Positions 1 to 7,895 of a DNA stretch of 64,000 bases are shown piece by piece; position 1 is the first letter of the stretch; each line of letters begins with the position of its first letter. The translations under genes and the position numbers were made by a program. Under the pieces are notes generated by a model, which had not been told where the DNA came from, did no database searches, and was given only the letters and a program-made list of their open reading frames with translations. The DNA comes from an uncultured Prevotellaceae bacterium (GTDB lineage: Bacteria; Bacteroidota; Bacteroidia; Bacteroidales; Bacteroidaceae): contig CADCIB010000011.1 of NCBI GenBank assembly GCA_902801375.1, forward strand, positions 1-64,000. Direction: 5' to 3'.

Positions 1-369
1 GTGAGCCTTCCGCCGTCGGGATTCATGACAGTAGCGGCCACGGGCAGCGGTTGCGACAACTTCAGTTTCACCTTTGCGGCATCTTCATCGAAAAGCTATG
101 CGCTGGACATCAGTGGCGAGGGGAACTTGATGCAGGTAAGCATGGTTCCGAACACGGAAGTCCTCAATGCAAGGAATGCAGGTCAGCAGGTAGAAAACGT
201 CAATTGGACCTTGGAGGTGTACGAATCGACGAAAGCAGAACTGACCGCTTCGCAGAAGGTGGAAGGCTTGAGCTGCACGCTCGACACCTCGAGATGGAAG
301 CCCGGCATCTACATCGTCCGCGCCCTCATCGGCGACGAGGCCATCACAGAAAAGATAAACCTCAAATAA
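1..369 (+). CDS. C-terminal end of a secreted protein (5' end outside window)
   Basis: The frame is open from the first base of the window, so this is the 3' part of a longer gene and the GTG at position 1 is not a credible start. The last about 80 residues have the pattern of a Bacteroidota C-terminal beta-sandwich sorting/anchoring domain: a 'NWTLEVYES' strand, a 'LDTSRWKPGIYIVRA' strand and a terminal 'GDEAITEKINLK'. Similar tails are typical of secreted Bacteroidota proteins handled by the type IX secretion system, but the tail alone does not prove that route. Nothing is visible of the functional part. The stop lies 10 nt before the next gene's ATG, so the two are probably co-transcribed. 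Confidence 0.6.
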   Translation: MSLPPSGFMTVAATGSGCDNFSFTFAASSSKSYALDISGEGNLMQVSMVPNTEVLNARNAGQQVENVNWTLEVYESTKAELTASQKVEGLSCTLDTSRWKPGIYIVRALIGDEAITEKINLK

Positions 370-379
370 CTCATAGTGT

Positions 380-2692
380 ATGAAAAAGTATTTGTTTTTA
401 ATCAGTTGCCTCGCGCTGATGGTGTCAGCAGCGACGGCAAAGAGTTTTGTCATCAAGGGTGTGTTCCACGGCGACGTGGAAGGTAAGACGGTCTACCTGC
501 TGAAACAAGGAACCGACAAAATGAGCAAGTATCGCCCCCCAGTGATTGACAGCACCGTCATCCAAAACGGGAAGTTTCAGTTCAAGGGAAAACTCACGGA
601 ACCCTCCAAACTGATACTGAAGTACTTCCCTAACGACAACCGCGGGGAAATGGAACCCGACGGACGGCGAATGGCCATGCGCCCCGTGCTGCCTCTCTAC
701 ATCGACGGGGGAAAGATCAACGTCGAAGCCCATGTGGACAGCCTGCCGCTCGACTTCGATGCCTTGTACTATGGCACCTGCGACTACAAAGGAACGAAGA
801 TCACGGGGTCGCCCATGAATGACCTCTACCGCGAATACATTCTGGGGTTCACCGAACGAAATGACAAGGTCTCTGAAATCTCGATGGACTTTAATCGCAG
901 GTATTACAACAGCGACACGCGCATGCCGATGGACGAAATAGTCAAGGCCTTAGACGCTCAAAAGGCAGCGAAACAAGCAGAATGCGACTTCATCGAATCG
1001 TTCATCGCTCGCAACGGCAACAACCCCGTAGGTCTGCTGGCACTCAACGAGCAAATGAGCCGCTTCGACAAGGCGGGCATCGAGCGTCTCCTGACACTCA
1101 TCACGCCGAAGATGCTGCAGACAACTCTAGGACAGGAGACACTCGACAAGGCAAACACAATCAAGGCAACGGCCACAGGCGCACATTTCGCCGACGTGAC
1201 ACTTAGCGACCCGCAAGACAACAAGCACCAACTGTCGGAGTATCTCGGCAAGGGCAACTACACCTTGCTCGAGTTTTGGGCTTCGTGGTGTGGACCCTGC
1301 CGCGGTTCTATTCCTCACCTGAAACAACTCTACGGGCTCTATCACCCACAAGGATTTGATATCGTCAGTGTTTCGATGGACGACAAGAAAGAGAACTGGA
1401 AGAAAGCACTCGGAGAGGAGAACATGAAGTGGACACAGCTGTGCTGCGACGACGGCTTCGGCAAGGTGGCTGAGACCTACAACTTCGATGGCATACCCTA
1501 CTGCGTCCTCATCGGTCCGAACGGTGACATCGTGGAAACCAACTGCCGCGACGCACGCCTCGACCGCCAGCTCGTGACGCTATACGGCAATAAGCTGGAG
1601 TCGCTCCACATCGTGGCTGACATCGACACGCAGAAAGACACCTTGACACTCATCACCGTTCCCTTTGGCAGCTCAACAATGGAGTCGAAGAAATATCCCG
1701 TCAGCAACGGACATCTCGACCTGACACTGCCGTTGGAGTCACCTGTGCAGATGAGCATCATGGAACCCGGCAACTACATGGCTGACATCAGTTTCCCTGG
1801 CATGCCTGGCGAAGAGGTAGTCGTCAAGGGTAGCATCAGAGACCACACCATCAGCGGTTCCAACTTCTACACCGACTACGCTGAGGTGCAACGGCTTCTC
1901 GCTCCCTACACAAAGCAACTCACGGAGAAGAGAATCGAGATTGAACAGCTATGGGCTGACCTCGGACTGCGCGATAACACAGTGAAGGGTAAACAGAAGG
2001 TGAAGAACCAGAAGATTTACGATGAAGCGAAAGAAACATACAGAGCTGAGATAGGGAAACTCTATAACCAGCAAACCGAAACCATCATCCGCTACATCAA
2101 GGAACATCCGCGGCAGGAGACTGCCATAACTCTGCTCTCTTCTGTGCCTACCGACAGCATCGAGTCGTTAGCAAAAGGCATCAACCGCATCGTGGCCAAC
2201 GGACGCATGAAGCCTGCCATCGATGCCCTGAAGAAACAGGCTGAGAACGAGCAGATGCGCAAAGCAGCCAAGGATGCCATCAAGGAGGGAGTGCAAGCCC
2301 CCGACTTTACCCTCGACGACATCAACGGCAAACCTCTTACGCTGTCAAGCCTGCGCGGAAAGTGGGTCATCCTCGACTTCTGGGGTTCGTGGTGCGGATG
2401 GTGCATCAAGGGCATGCCCGCCATGAAGGAGTACTATAAAAAGTACAGCGGCAAGTTCGAAATCATTGGCATTGACTGCCGCGACACCGTTGAGAAGTGG
2501 AAGGCTTCCGTCGAGAAACACGAACTCCCCTGGCTGCACGTCTACAACAAAGCTGCCGACGGCACACCAGAGAAGTATGGTGTAGAGGGTTATCCCACGA
2601 AGATCATCATCGACCCGCAAGGCAACATCAACAAGATTGTCGTCGGTGAGGATGAGGCCTTCTACCAGTATCTTGACCAGTTGTTCAAATAA
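380..2692 (+). CDS. Secreted protein with two thioredoxin-like (TlpA/AhpC-type) domains and DUF4369-like N-terminus
   Basis: The 770-aa product starts with a signal peptide (MKKYLFLISCLALMVSAATA). Residues about 22-135 resemble the DUF4369 beta domain that precedes thioredoxin domains in Bacteroidota ('FVIKGVFHGDVEGKTVYLLKQ'). A first thioredoxin fold carries WCGPC near residues 302-306 ('FWASWCGPCRGSIPHL') and a second, C-terminal one carries WCGWC near 671-675 ('FWGSWCGWCIKGMPAM'). A helical, charged linker of about 250 residues separates them. Family knowledge suggests periplasmic thiol-disulfide reduction; two active domains in one chain is longer than the usual single-domain 350-400 aa form. 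The second CxxC has W instead of P, so its redox potential may differ. It follows the preceding gene by 10 nt. Confidence 0.85.
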   Translation: MKKYLFLISCLALMVSAATAKSFVIKGVFHGDVEGKTVYLLKQGTDKMSKYRPPVIDSTVIQNGKFQFKGKLTEPSKLILKYFPNDNRGEMEPDGRRMAMRPVLPLYIDGGKINVEAHVDSLPLDFDALYYGTCDYKGTKITGSPMNDLYREYILGFTERNDKVSEISMDFNRRYYNSDTRMPMDEIVKALDAQKAAKQAECDFIESFIARNGNNPVGLLALNEQMSRFDKAGIERLLTLITPKMLQTTLGQETLDKANTIKATATGAHFADVTLSDPQDNKHQLSEYLGKGNYTLLEFWASWCGPCRGSIPHLKQLYGLYHPQGFDIVSVSMDDKKENWKKALGEENMKWTQLCCDDGFGKVAETYNFDGIPYCVLIGPNGDIVETNCRDARLDRQLVTLYGNKLESLHIVADIDTQKDTLTLITVPFGSSTMESKKYPVSNGHLDLTLPLESPVQMSIMEPGNYMADISFPGMPGEEVVVKGSIRDHTISGSNFYTDYAEVQRLLAPYTKQLTEKRIEIEQLWADLGLRDNTVKGKQKVKNQKIYDEAKETYRAEIGKLYNQQTETIIRYIKEHPRQETAITLLSSVPTDSIESLAKGINRIVANGRMKPAIDALKKQAENEQMRKAAKDAIKEGVQAPDFTLDDINGKPLTLSSLRGKWVILDFWGSWCGWCIKGMPAMKEYYKKYSGKFEIIGIDCRDTVEKWKASVEKHELPWLHVYNKAADGTPEKYGVEGYPTKIIIDPQGNINKIVVGEDEAFYQYLDQLFK

Positions 2693-2708
2693 ACTTCCGA
2701 TTCCTCAC

Positions 2709-3539
2709 TCACTCGAACACCAAAGTGCCGAAAAACTGCGGACAGTGGAAGGCGGGCTTTGGTAGGTCGATGGGGAAAAACGACAGGTAATGCGGTTGTG
2801 CGAGCAAATCTCCACACTTGTAGAGGTTGCCGCACAGCCGCTGACCGCTTAAGTCAGTGACACGGTCAAAGAATAGTGCCTCCACGGGAACGACCACGGA
2901 GAGTTGCCAATGGTAGCCCTCCGCCCGCTGCTCGAGGGGGAAGGGATTGCTTCCCAACGACGACAGTCGCTTCACCTTGGCCATCAGTTCGGCATCGCCC
3001 AATGGCCGCTCCGTGCCTACTACCCCACCCTGCACCAGCAGTTTGCCGGCACAGTTGCACTCGATGTTGTAATAGTTGTCGCTCCCTGCAGGCTGAACAA
3101 ACAGCTCGCAGCAGGAGTCTTGCCACACACGGCCACCATCAGCCTCGGCCTCGGCACGCACGCACTGCTCCTCTACATCCCACGCCACGAGTATCTCACT
3201 GCCCGTATGGGCTATGGCAAACTGCACCTGCGGGCGATAGGGGAAACGGTCGGCCCACGGGGCTTGCTCCAGACGATGCCACTCAATGGCGTTGTCTTCC
3301 ATCAACGAGGCAACCTGTTCGGCGGCAATTGGACCGCTGACGGCAATCTTCCGCACGTCTAATGTTCCTTCTTCTGTACTTTTCATAATTGTATCTGCTA
3401 TTTGGTGATTCGTGTTTTCATTGTCAAACCACGTCTGCTGGGCGTAGGCCGAGAAGCACATCATCAAGGCAACAGCTAGTAGCATTGCAACCTCGAACCC
3501 GCGCACCCTCGCTCCTCGTATTTCACTTCTCTTTGTCAT
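2709..3539 (-). CDS. CBM9-like carbohydrate-binding family protein
   Basis: The 276-aa product looks like the Bacteroidota 'carbohydrate-binding family 9-like' domain: after residue about 60 it has 'VQFAIAHTGSEILVAWDVEE', 'VWQDSCCELFVQP', 'YYNIECNCAGKLL' and a terminal 'FFGTLVFE'. Family members sit beside glycoside hydrolases and are thought to bind sugars. The N-terminus has a hydrophobic segment (residues 19-33, ending SAYAQ) consistent with a signal peptide, preceded by a basic stretch encoded by a GAGG-rich repeat-like sequence. The ATG at 3539 fits the -7 box at 3561-3569; the Met at residue 19 is an alternative start. It converges with the thioredoxin gene (16 nt apart) and diverges from GH27. 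Confidence 0.7.
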   Translation of the reverse strand: MTKRSEIRGARVRGFEVAMLLAVALMMCFSAYAQQTWFDNENTNHQIADTIMKSTEEGTLDVRKIAVSGPIAAEQVASLMEDNAIEWHRLEQAPWADRFPYRPQVQFAIAHTGSEILVAWDVEEQCVRAEAEADGGRVWQDSCCELFVQPAGSDNYYNIECNCAGKLLVQGGVVGTERPLGDAELMAKVKRLSSLGSNPFPLEQRAEGYHWQLSVVVPVEALFFDRVTDLSGQRLCGNLYKCGDLLAQPHYLSFFPIDLPKPAFHCPQFFGTLVFE

Positions 3540-3560
3540 ACGTTTTTTGATTTATGCACT

Positions 3561-3569
3561 GCAAAGATA
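3561..3569 (-). promoter_or_regulatory. Bacteroidota -7 box for the CBM9-like gene
   Basis: The minus strand reads TATCTTTGC, matching TAnnTTTGC, 22 nt before the ATG. A CAAA (TTTG on the minus strand) at 3592-3595 is a possible -33 element with slightly long spacing. A second TATCTTTG lies at 3573-3580. Confidence 0.55.
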
Positions 3570-3673
3570 CGACAAAGATAGCGATTCTGCACAAAAACGC
3601 AAGGAAATCTTTCTTTTCTACACGAAAAAAGGATTATTCTTTACTTTTTCTTCTGTATTTCAAAGAAAGATAG

Positions 3674-3682
3674 TATTTTTGC
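3674..3682 (+). promoter_or_regulatory. Possible -7 box directly abutting the GH27 start codon
   Basis: TATTTTTGC matches TAnnTTTGC but ends only 4 nt before the ATG at 3687. If used, the transcript would be nearly leaderless. No clear TTTG is seen 19-20 nt upstream, so this is weaker than other promoters in the window. Confidence 0.35.
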
Positions 3683-3686
3683 ATCC

Positions 3687-5300
3687 ATGATGAAGAAGGT
3701 ATTATTGGCAGTCATGGCAACAGCCTTCGCGTTGAATGCTGCCGCACAACAAAAGGGAGCAACGTCTCCCAAAGGTGGCCCCACGATGGGCTGGAGTTCA
3801 TGGAACACTTTCGCTGTGAACATTTCTGAAGACATCATCAAGGGTCAGGCCGACGCGATGGTCAGCCAAGGACTGAAAGATGTAGGCTATCAGTACATCA
3901 ACATCGACGACGGATTCCAATATGGCCGCACGGCCGATGGGAAGGTATGCATACACCCCGAACGTTTTCCAAACGGTCTGAAGGTGGTCAGCGACTACAT
4001 CCATTCGAAGGGCTTGAAGGCAGGCATCTACAGCGATGCCGGCGACTTGACTTGTGGCAGCATCAGCAATGGTGACGTGCGCAACACCAATGTCGGCTTC
4101 TATGGCTACGAACAGGTCGATGCCGACTACTATTTCAAGGAATGTGAGTTCGACTTCATCAAGGTCGACTATTGTGGCGGCATGCATCTGGGACTGAACG
4201 AACAGCAGCAGTACACTGCCATCCACGACGCCATCGTGAATACAGGGCGCGAGGTGCGCTACAACCTCTGCCGGTGGGACTACCCCGGTTCGTGGTGTCA
4301 CGGCGTGGCTACTTCATGGCGCACCACAGGCGACATCCACGACGAATGGCCGTCGGTGAGGTACATCATTGGCGAAAACCTCTATCTCTCGGCCTACTGC
4401 TATGACGGCTGCTTCAACGACATGGACATGCTGGAGGTGGGACGCTCCCTCACGGAAGAAGAGGACAAGACGCACTTTGGCATGTGGTGCATCATGGCAA
4501 GTCCCCTACTCATCGGCTGCAACATGGCCACCATCCACGAGCGTGCCCTCAACCTGTTGAAGAACGAGGAACTCATTGCCCTGAACCAAGACCCACTTTA
4601 CCTGCAGGCATACGTCGTACAGCACATTGGCGAAACATACGTGTTGGTGAAAGACATCCTGAATCTTCATGGCACCACGCGTGCCGTTGCGCTCTACAAC
4701 CCCTCCGATGAGGAGCAGACGATGAGCATCAGCTTCAGCGATTTGGAACTTGGCGGAAAGGTCCGTGTACGCGACCTGTTTGAACATCAGGACATGGGTA
4801 GCATGGAGTACGTGCTGACAGTTAATGTGCCCGCCCATGGCACACGCATCTACCGGCTGGAGGCAGAGCAACGTCTTGTGCGCCTGCTTTATGAAGCAGA
4901 GACGGCTTATCTCGCCGATTATCAGGAAGTAGTCAACCACGAGCAGGCAGGCACGGCCATCTATCAGCCGTCTGCATCAGCCAGTGGCGGAGAGTATGTC
5001 GGCTGGTTGGGCAACCGCAAGAGCAACTCCATCGAATGGAAAGATGTCTATGTTCCAAAGGGTGGCCGATATGTGGCACACTTCAGCGCAGCCTCCCAGG
5101 AGAGCCGTTCGTTCACGGTTGTGCTGAATGGCCAGCCCATTGGCACCATCACCACCAAGACCAACGCCTGGGATGATTTCAAGGAATACGACATCCCCCT
5201 CACCCTGAAGCCCGGCCAAAACAGCATCCAACTCTTCAATGCTGACTATTGGATGCCGGACATCGACTACCTGCGCTTATCACCTAGCATCTCAAAATAA
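3687..5300 (+). CDS. GH27 alpha-galactosidase with C-terminal CBM35/CBM6-like domain
   Basis: The 537-aa secreted protein (signal peptide about residues 1-21, ending NAAAQ) has the GH27 hallmarks in order: 'GPTMGWSSWNTF' (about 31-42), 'YINIDDGFQYG', 'FDFIKVDYCGG' with the expected nucleophile Asp161, 'GDIHDEWPS' (about 215-222) carrying the acid/base Asp region, and 'DMDMLEVG'. GH27 enzymes release terminal alpha-galactose. Residues about 400-535 form a jelly-roll carbohydrate-binding module ('YEAETAYLADYQ', 'YVGWLGNRKSNSIEWKDVYV', 'WMPDIDYLRL'). Two adjacent ATGs (3687 and 3690) are possible starts. The gene's last 17 bp overlap the convergent kinase-like gene. Isomalto-dextranase or N-acetylgalactosaminidase activity within GH27 cannot be excluded from sequence alone. 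Confidence 0.9.
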   Translation: MMKKVLLAVMATAFALNAAAQQKGATSPKGGPTMGWSSWNTFAVNISEDIIKGQADAMVSQGLKDVGYQYINIDDGFQYGRTADGKVCIHPERFPNGLKVVSDYIHSKGLKAGIYSDAGDLTCGSISNGDVRNTNVGFYGYEQVDADYYFKECEFDFIKVDYCGGMHLGLNEQQQYTAIHDAIVNTGREVRYNLCRWDYPGSWCHGVATSWRTTGDIHDEWPSVRYIIGENLYLSAYCYDGCFNDMDMLEVGRSLTEEEDKTHFGMWCIMASPLLIGCNMATIHERALNLLKNEELIALNQDPLYLQAYVVQHIGETYVLVKDILNLHGTTRAVALYNPSDEEQTMSISFSDLELGGKVRVRDLFEHQDMGSMEYVLTVNVPAHGTRIYRLEAEQRLVRLLYEAETAYLADYQEVVNHEQAGTAIYQPSASASGGEYVGWLGNRKSNSIEWKDVYVPKGGRYVAHFSAASQESRSFTVVLNGQPIGTITTKTNAWDDFKEYDIPLTLKPGQNSIQLFNADYWMPDIDYLRLSPSISK

Positions 5301-6381
5301 ACTCCGTCATCATCTCTTCGTGGCGGCACACCTCCTGATAGAGGCGCAATTGGTTGCGGGCGCGATCGAGGTTATGTTCAGGATAGTTCCACTTCCAGTA
5401 GTTGTTGCCTAAGATGTAGGCCCACATGAAACGGACGCTCTGCATGAAGGGGAACAATTCTACGGCATAGGGCAGCAACTCGATTTCGAGCGGTGTAAAG
5501 AATGAGCGGACGGACTCCACATAGCCACGCGTGAACGAACGGAAGATGTCTTCGCGGAAATGCACTTTTTCTAAATCTGGGTCGTCTTCCACCGTCGTGT
5601 TGGCTGCCGTACGCAGGAAATCGCCGTAGTCGGAGAAGAAGAGCGAGGGCATCACCGTGTCGAGGTCGATGACCAAGAGGAATTCTCCCGTTTTTGCATC
5701 GAACATCATGTTGTTCACCTTCGTATCGCAATGGCAGATGCGCTGAGGCAGCTTGCCATCGCGGAAAAGCCTTTCGCCTTGACACATTCGGTCGGCATCG
5801 CGCTCATAGAGGTCGAGGATGTCCTTCACACCTGCGGCCCTTCCCAACGGGTCTTGTTTGACCGCCTCGCGCAGTTGCTCCATGCGAAACTCCATGTTGT
5901 GGAAGTCAGGGATCACGCAACCTAAGGGCTCGGGCAAATCGCTGAGCATCTGCTCGAATTCGCCGAAGGCCCGTCCTGCCTGATAGGAGGTTTCCTCGTT
6001 CACCTCGTCGAGTGTCACGGCATTGGGGATGAACACCGACACGCGCCAGCATTGCCCTTCCGCATCGCGATGATAGGTCTTCCCCTCATGCGTTGGGATG
6101 AAGCGTAGCACACGACGGTCTATATTATCGGGGGTGCGGGGGTGCGAGGGTGCGAGGGTAATCTTCCTTCTCAAATGCCCCGTCACCAACTCAATGTTCC
6201 TTTGCAACATCTCCACATCTGTGAAGATGTTGATATTGATACGCTGCAGCACATAGTCTGGCCGGTCGGCCTCTACAGTCGTCACTTGATACGTGTCGTT
6301 GATCAGTCCATTGCCCAAGGGCTTTACTTCGGCAACCGTCCCCTCCAAGCAGAAGGCGCTCAAAATCTCTTTCTTATCCAT
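5284..6381 (-). CDS. Aminoglycoside phosphotransferase-fold kinase, N-acetylhexosamine 1-kinase (NahK)-like
   Basis: The 365-aa cytoplasmic protein has the APH kinase pattern: an N-terminal 'PLGNGLINDTYQV' nucleotide-binding segment, catalytic loop 'RICHCDTKVNNMMFD' and metal-binding 'VIDLDTVMPSLFFSDYGD'. The 'GNGLINDTY' opening and the 'HCDTKVNN' loop resemble N-acetylhexosamine 1-kinases, which phosphorylate GlcNAc/GalNAc released from host glycans; that substrate is inference. A short low-complexity insert (residues about 74-84, encoded by a GGGTGCGAG repeat at 6131-6160) interrupts an otherwise normal N-lobe. It is convergent with GH27 and divergent from the FAD oxidoreductase, with its own promoter. 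Confidence 0.75.
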   Translation of the reverse strand: MDKKEILSAFCLEGTVAEVKPLGNGLINDTYQVTTVEADRPDYVLQRININIFTDVEMLQRNIELVTGHLRRKITLAPSHPRTPDNIDRRVLRFIPTHEGKTYHRDAEGQCWRVSVFIPNAVTLDEVNEETSYQAGRAFGEFEQMLSDLPEPLGCVIPDFHNMEFRMEQLREAVKQDPLGRAAGVKDILDLYERDADRMCQGERLFRDGKLPQRICHCDTKVNNMMFDAKTGEFLLVIDLDTVMPSLFFSDYGDFLRTAANTTVEDDPDLEKVHFREDIFRSFTRGYVESVRSFFTPLEIELLPYAVELFPFMQSVRFMWAYILGNNYWKWNYPEHNLDRARNQLRLYQEVCRHEEMMTEFILRC

Positions 6382-6420
6382 AAGTCATTCTGTCGTTAAC
6401 CTTATTCTTTATATGTGACT

Positions 6421-6453
6421 GCAAAGATACAAATAAAACGAGAGAAATGCAAA
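6421..6453 (-). promoter_or_regulatory. Promoter of the NahK-like kinase gene
   Basis: On the minus strand TTTG (6450-6453) is followed after exactly 20 nt by TATCTTTGC (6421-6429). This is a full match to the Bacteroidota -33/-7 consensus, 39 nt before the ATG. Confidence 0.75.
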
Positions 6454-6481
6454 AGAAAAGCTTGTTTTTTCTTCCCAATCA

Positions 6482-6514
6482 CTTGGCTGTTTGGATTATT
6501 TGTTTTACATTTGC
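6482..6514 (+). promoter_or_regulatory. Promoter of the FAD oxidoreductase gene
   Basis: CTTG (6482-6485), a 3/4 match to -33, is followed after 20 nt by TACATTTGC (6506-6514). The start at 6551 lies 36 nt downstream, which rules out the longer reading frame opening at 6491 because it would begin inside the promoter. Confidence 0.7.
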
Positions 6515-6550
6515 ATAAGAAATCAAAGAACAAGACAAATTCAAAGCATC

Positions 6551-7870
6551 ATGATGAGAAACCGATTCATTGTTCTTTTCACCGCCTTGCTGAGCGTGAT
6601 GGGAATCTGCAAGGCTTTACCCACAGAACCCTACGATGTCGTCGTGGTGGGCGGCGGACCAGCGGGTATCGGTGCCGCATTGGCAGCGGCAAAGAGTGGT
6701 GCGAAGACCGCACTCGTGGAACGCGACAGCAGAATAGGCGGTACCACCGTGCAGGCAGAGGTCTGCGACATCGGCCTCTTTTATGCTTGGCGACGGCAGA
6801 TTATCGCCGGTCCCGCGTGGGAAGTGGTTGTCAAGGCGGTGGAAGAAGCGCAGGGAACATTGCCTGATTTTTCCAAGCAGGAGCCTGACAAATGGATGGA
6901 AAGCTGCGTGCATGTCGACCCTGTGGTCTACTCGCGTGTGGCAGAGGATGCATTGCGAAATGCCGGTGTCGACCTGCTGATGAACACGGAAGTGACATCC
7001 ATTGAAAAGACGGACTTCGGATGGAGCATCGGAGCCATTGCCGGACGGCAGCTGGTGGATGCTACGGGAAATGCTACGATGGCGGCATTGGCAGGTGCGG
7101 CACGACTCAAGGCGGCCGACGACATCCGGCAACCCGGCTCGTATTTCTTCTGGATTTCGTCGAAAGGCAAGGAGTTTGATGCCGATGAGGTGAACCGCGC
7201 CTACAAAGAAGCGGTTGCGAGGGGCGAAATGCTGCCTACCGACGTGCATGTGGGAATGTCGTGGTTCATCCGCAAAGGCGGAGGGTCGGGATGCTATGTC
7301 CCCCTTGCCGACAACTCTACGCCTGCGGCAAGGGCTGAGACCAACAGACGAGGCATAGAGGCGCGCAACCGTGTGATGGCGTTCATCCGCCGTCAGAAAG
7401 GGCTGGAGGATGTTGAGCTTGTCGCTTGTGCCAGCGAGGTGGGCATCCGTGAGACCTACCGCGTGGTAGGTGAAAAGACCATTACCGAACGCGAATACCT
7501 GGACGGCTATGTGGCTGACGACGCACTCTCATGGTCGTACTGGATGGTGGACGAGCACAATGCCGATACCAGTGGTGCCCGTTTGGTCTTCCACGAGCCG
7601 GACAAGGTGGGCAGCGTTCCCTTAGGAGCCATGCTTCCCAAAGGCGTGGGAAACATGCTTGTGGCCGGCAGAGCCGTTTCCAGCGACCACGGTGCCAACT
7701 CAGCCTTGCGCGTGCAGGCCTCATGCATGGCAATGGGACAGGCCGCCGGAGTGGTGGCAGCACTTGCCGCCCAGCGGCGCTGCGACCCGCGCGACGTCCC
7801 TTTGGAGCTCATCCGCCAACAACTGACCCGCATCGGTCATATCGTTCCGAACCATTCTCCCAATGACTAA
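6551..7870 (+). CDS. Secreted FAD-dependent oxidoreductase
   Basis: The start is placed at the ATGATG at 6551, giving 439 aa with a signal peptide (RNRFIVLFTALLSVMGICKA). The N-terminal dinucleotide-binding motif is 'DVVVVGGGPAGIGAALAAAKSG' followed by 'ALVERDSRIGGTTV', and a C-terminal FAD-contacting segment reads 'NMLVAGRAVSSDHGANSALRVQASCMAMGQAAGVVAAL'. This matches the 'FAD_oxidored' family of uncharacterised, often exported, flavoproteins common in Bacteroidota glycan loci. The substrate is unknown. The export signal is unusual for a flavoprotein, because flavin would have to be loaded outside the cytoplasm or the protein exported folded. Confidence 0.8.
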   Translation: MMRNRFIVLFTALLSVMGICKALPTEPYDVVVVGGGPAGIGAALAAAKSGAKTALVERDSRIGGTTVQAEVCDIGLFYAWRRQIIAGPAWEVVVKAVEEAQGTLPDFSKQEPDKWMESCVHVDPVVYSRVAEDALRNAGVDLLMNTEVTSIEKTDFGWSIGAIAGRQLVDATGNATMAALAGAARLKAADDIRQPGSYFFWISSKGKEFDADEVNRAYKEAVARGEMLPTDVHVGMSWFIRKGGGSGCYVPLADNSTPAARAETNRRGIEARNRVMAFIRRQKGLEDVELVACASEVGIRETYRVVGEKTITEREYLDGYVADDALSWSYWMVDEHNADTSGARLVFHEPDKVGSVPLGAMLPKGVGNMLVAGRAVSSDHGANSALRVQASCMAMGQAAGVVAALAAQRRCDPRDVPLELIRQQLTRIGHIVPNHSPND

Positions 7871-7895
7871 TTCATAAGTTTCTTTTGACCAACAA

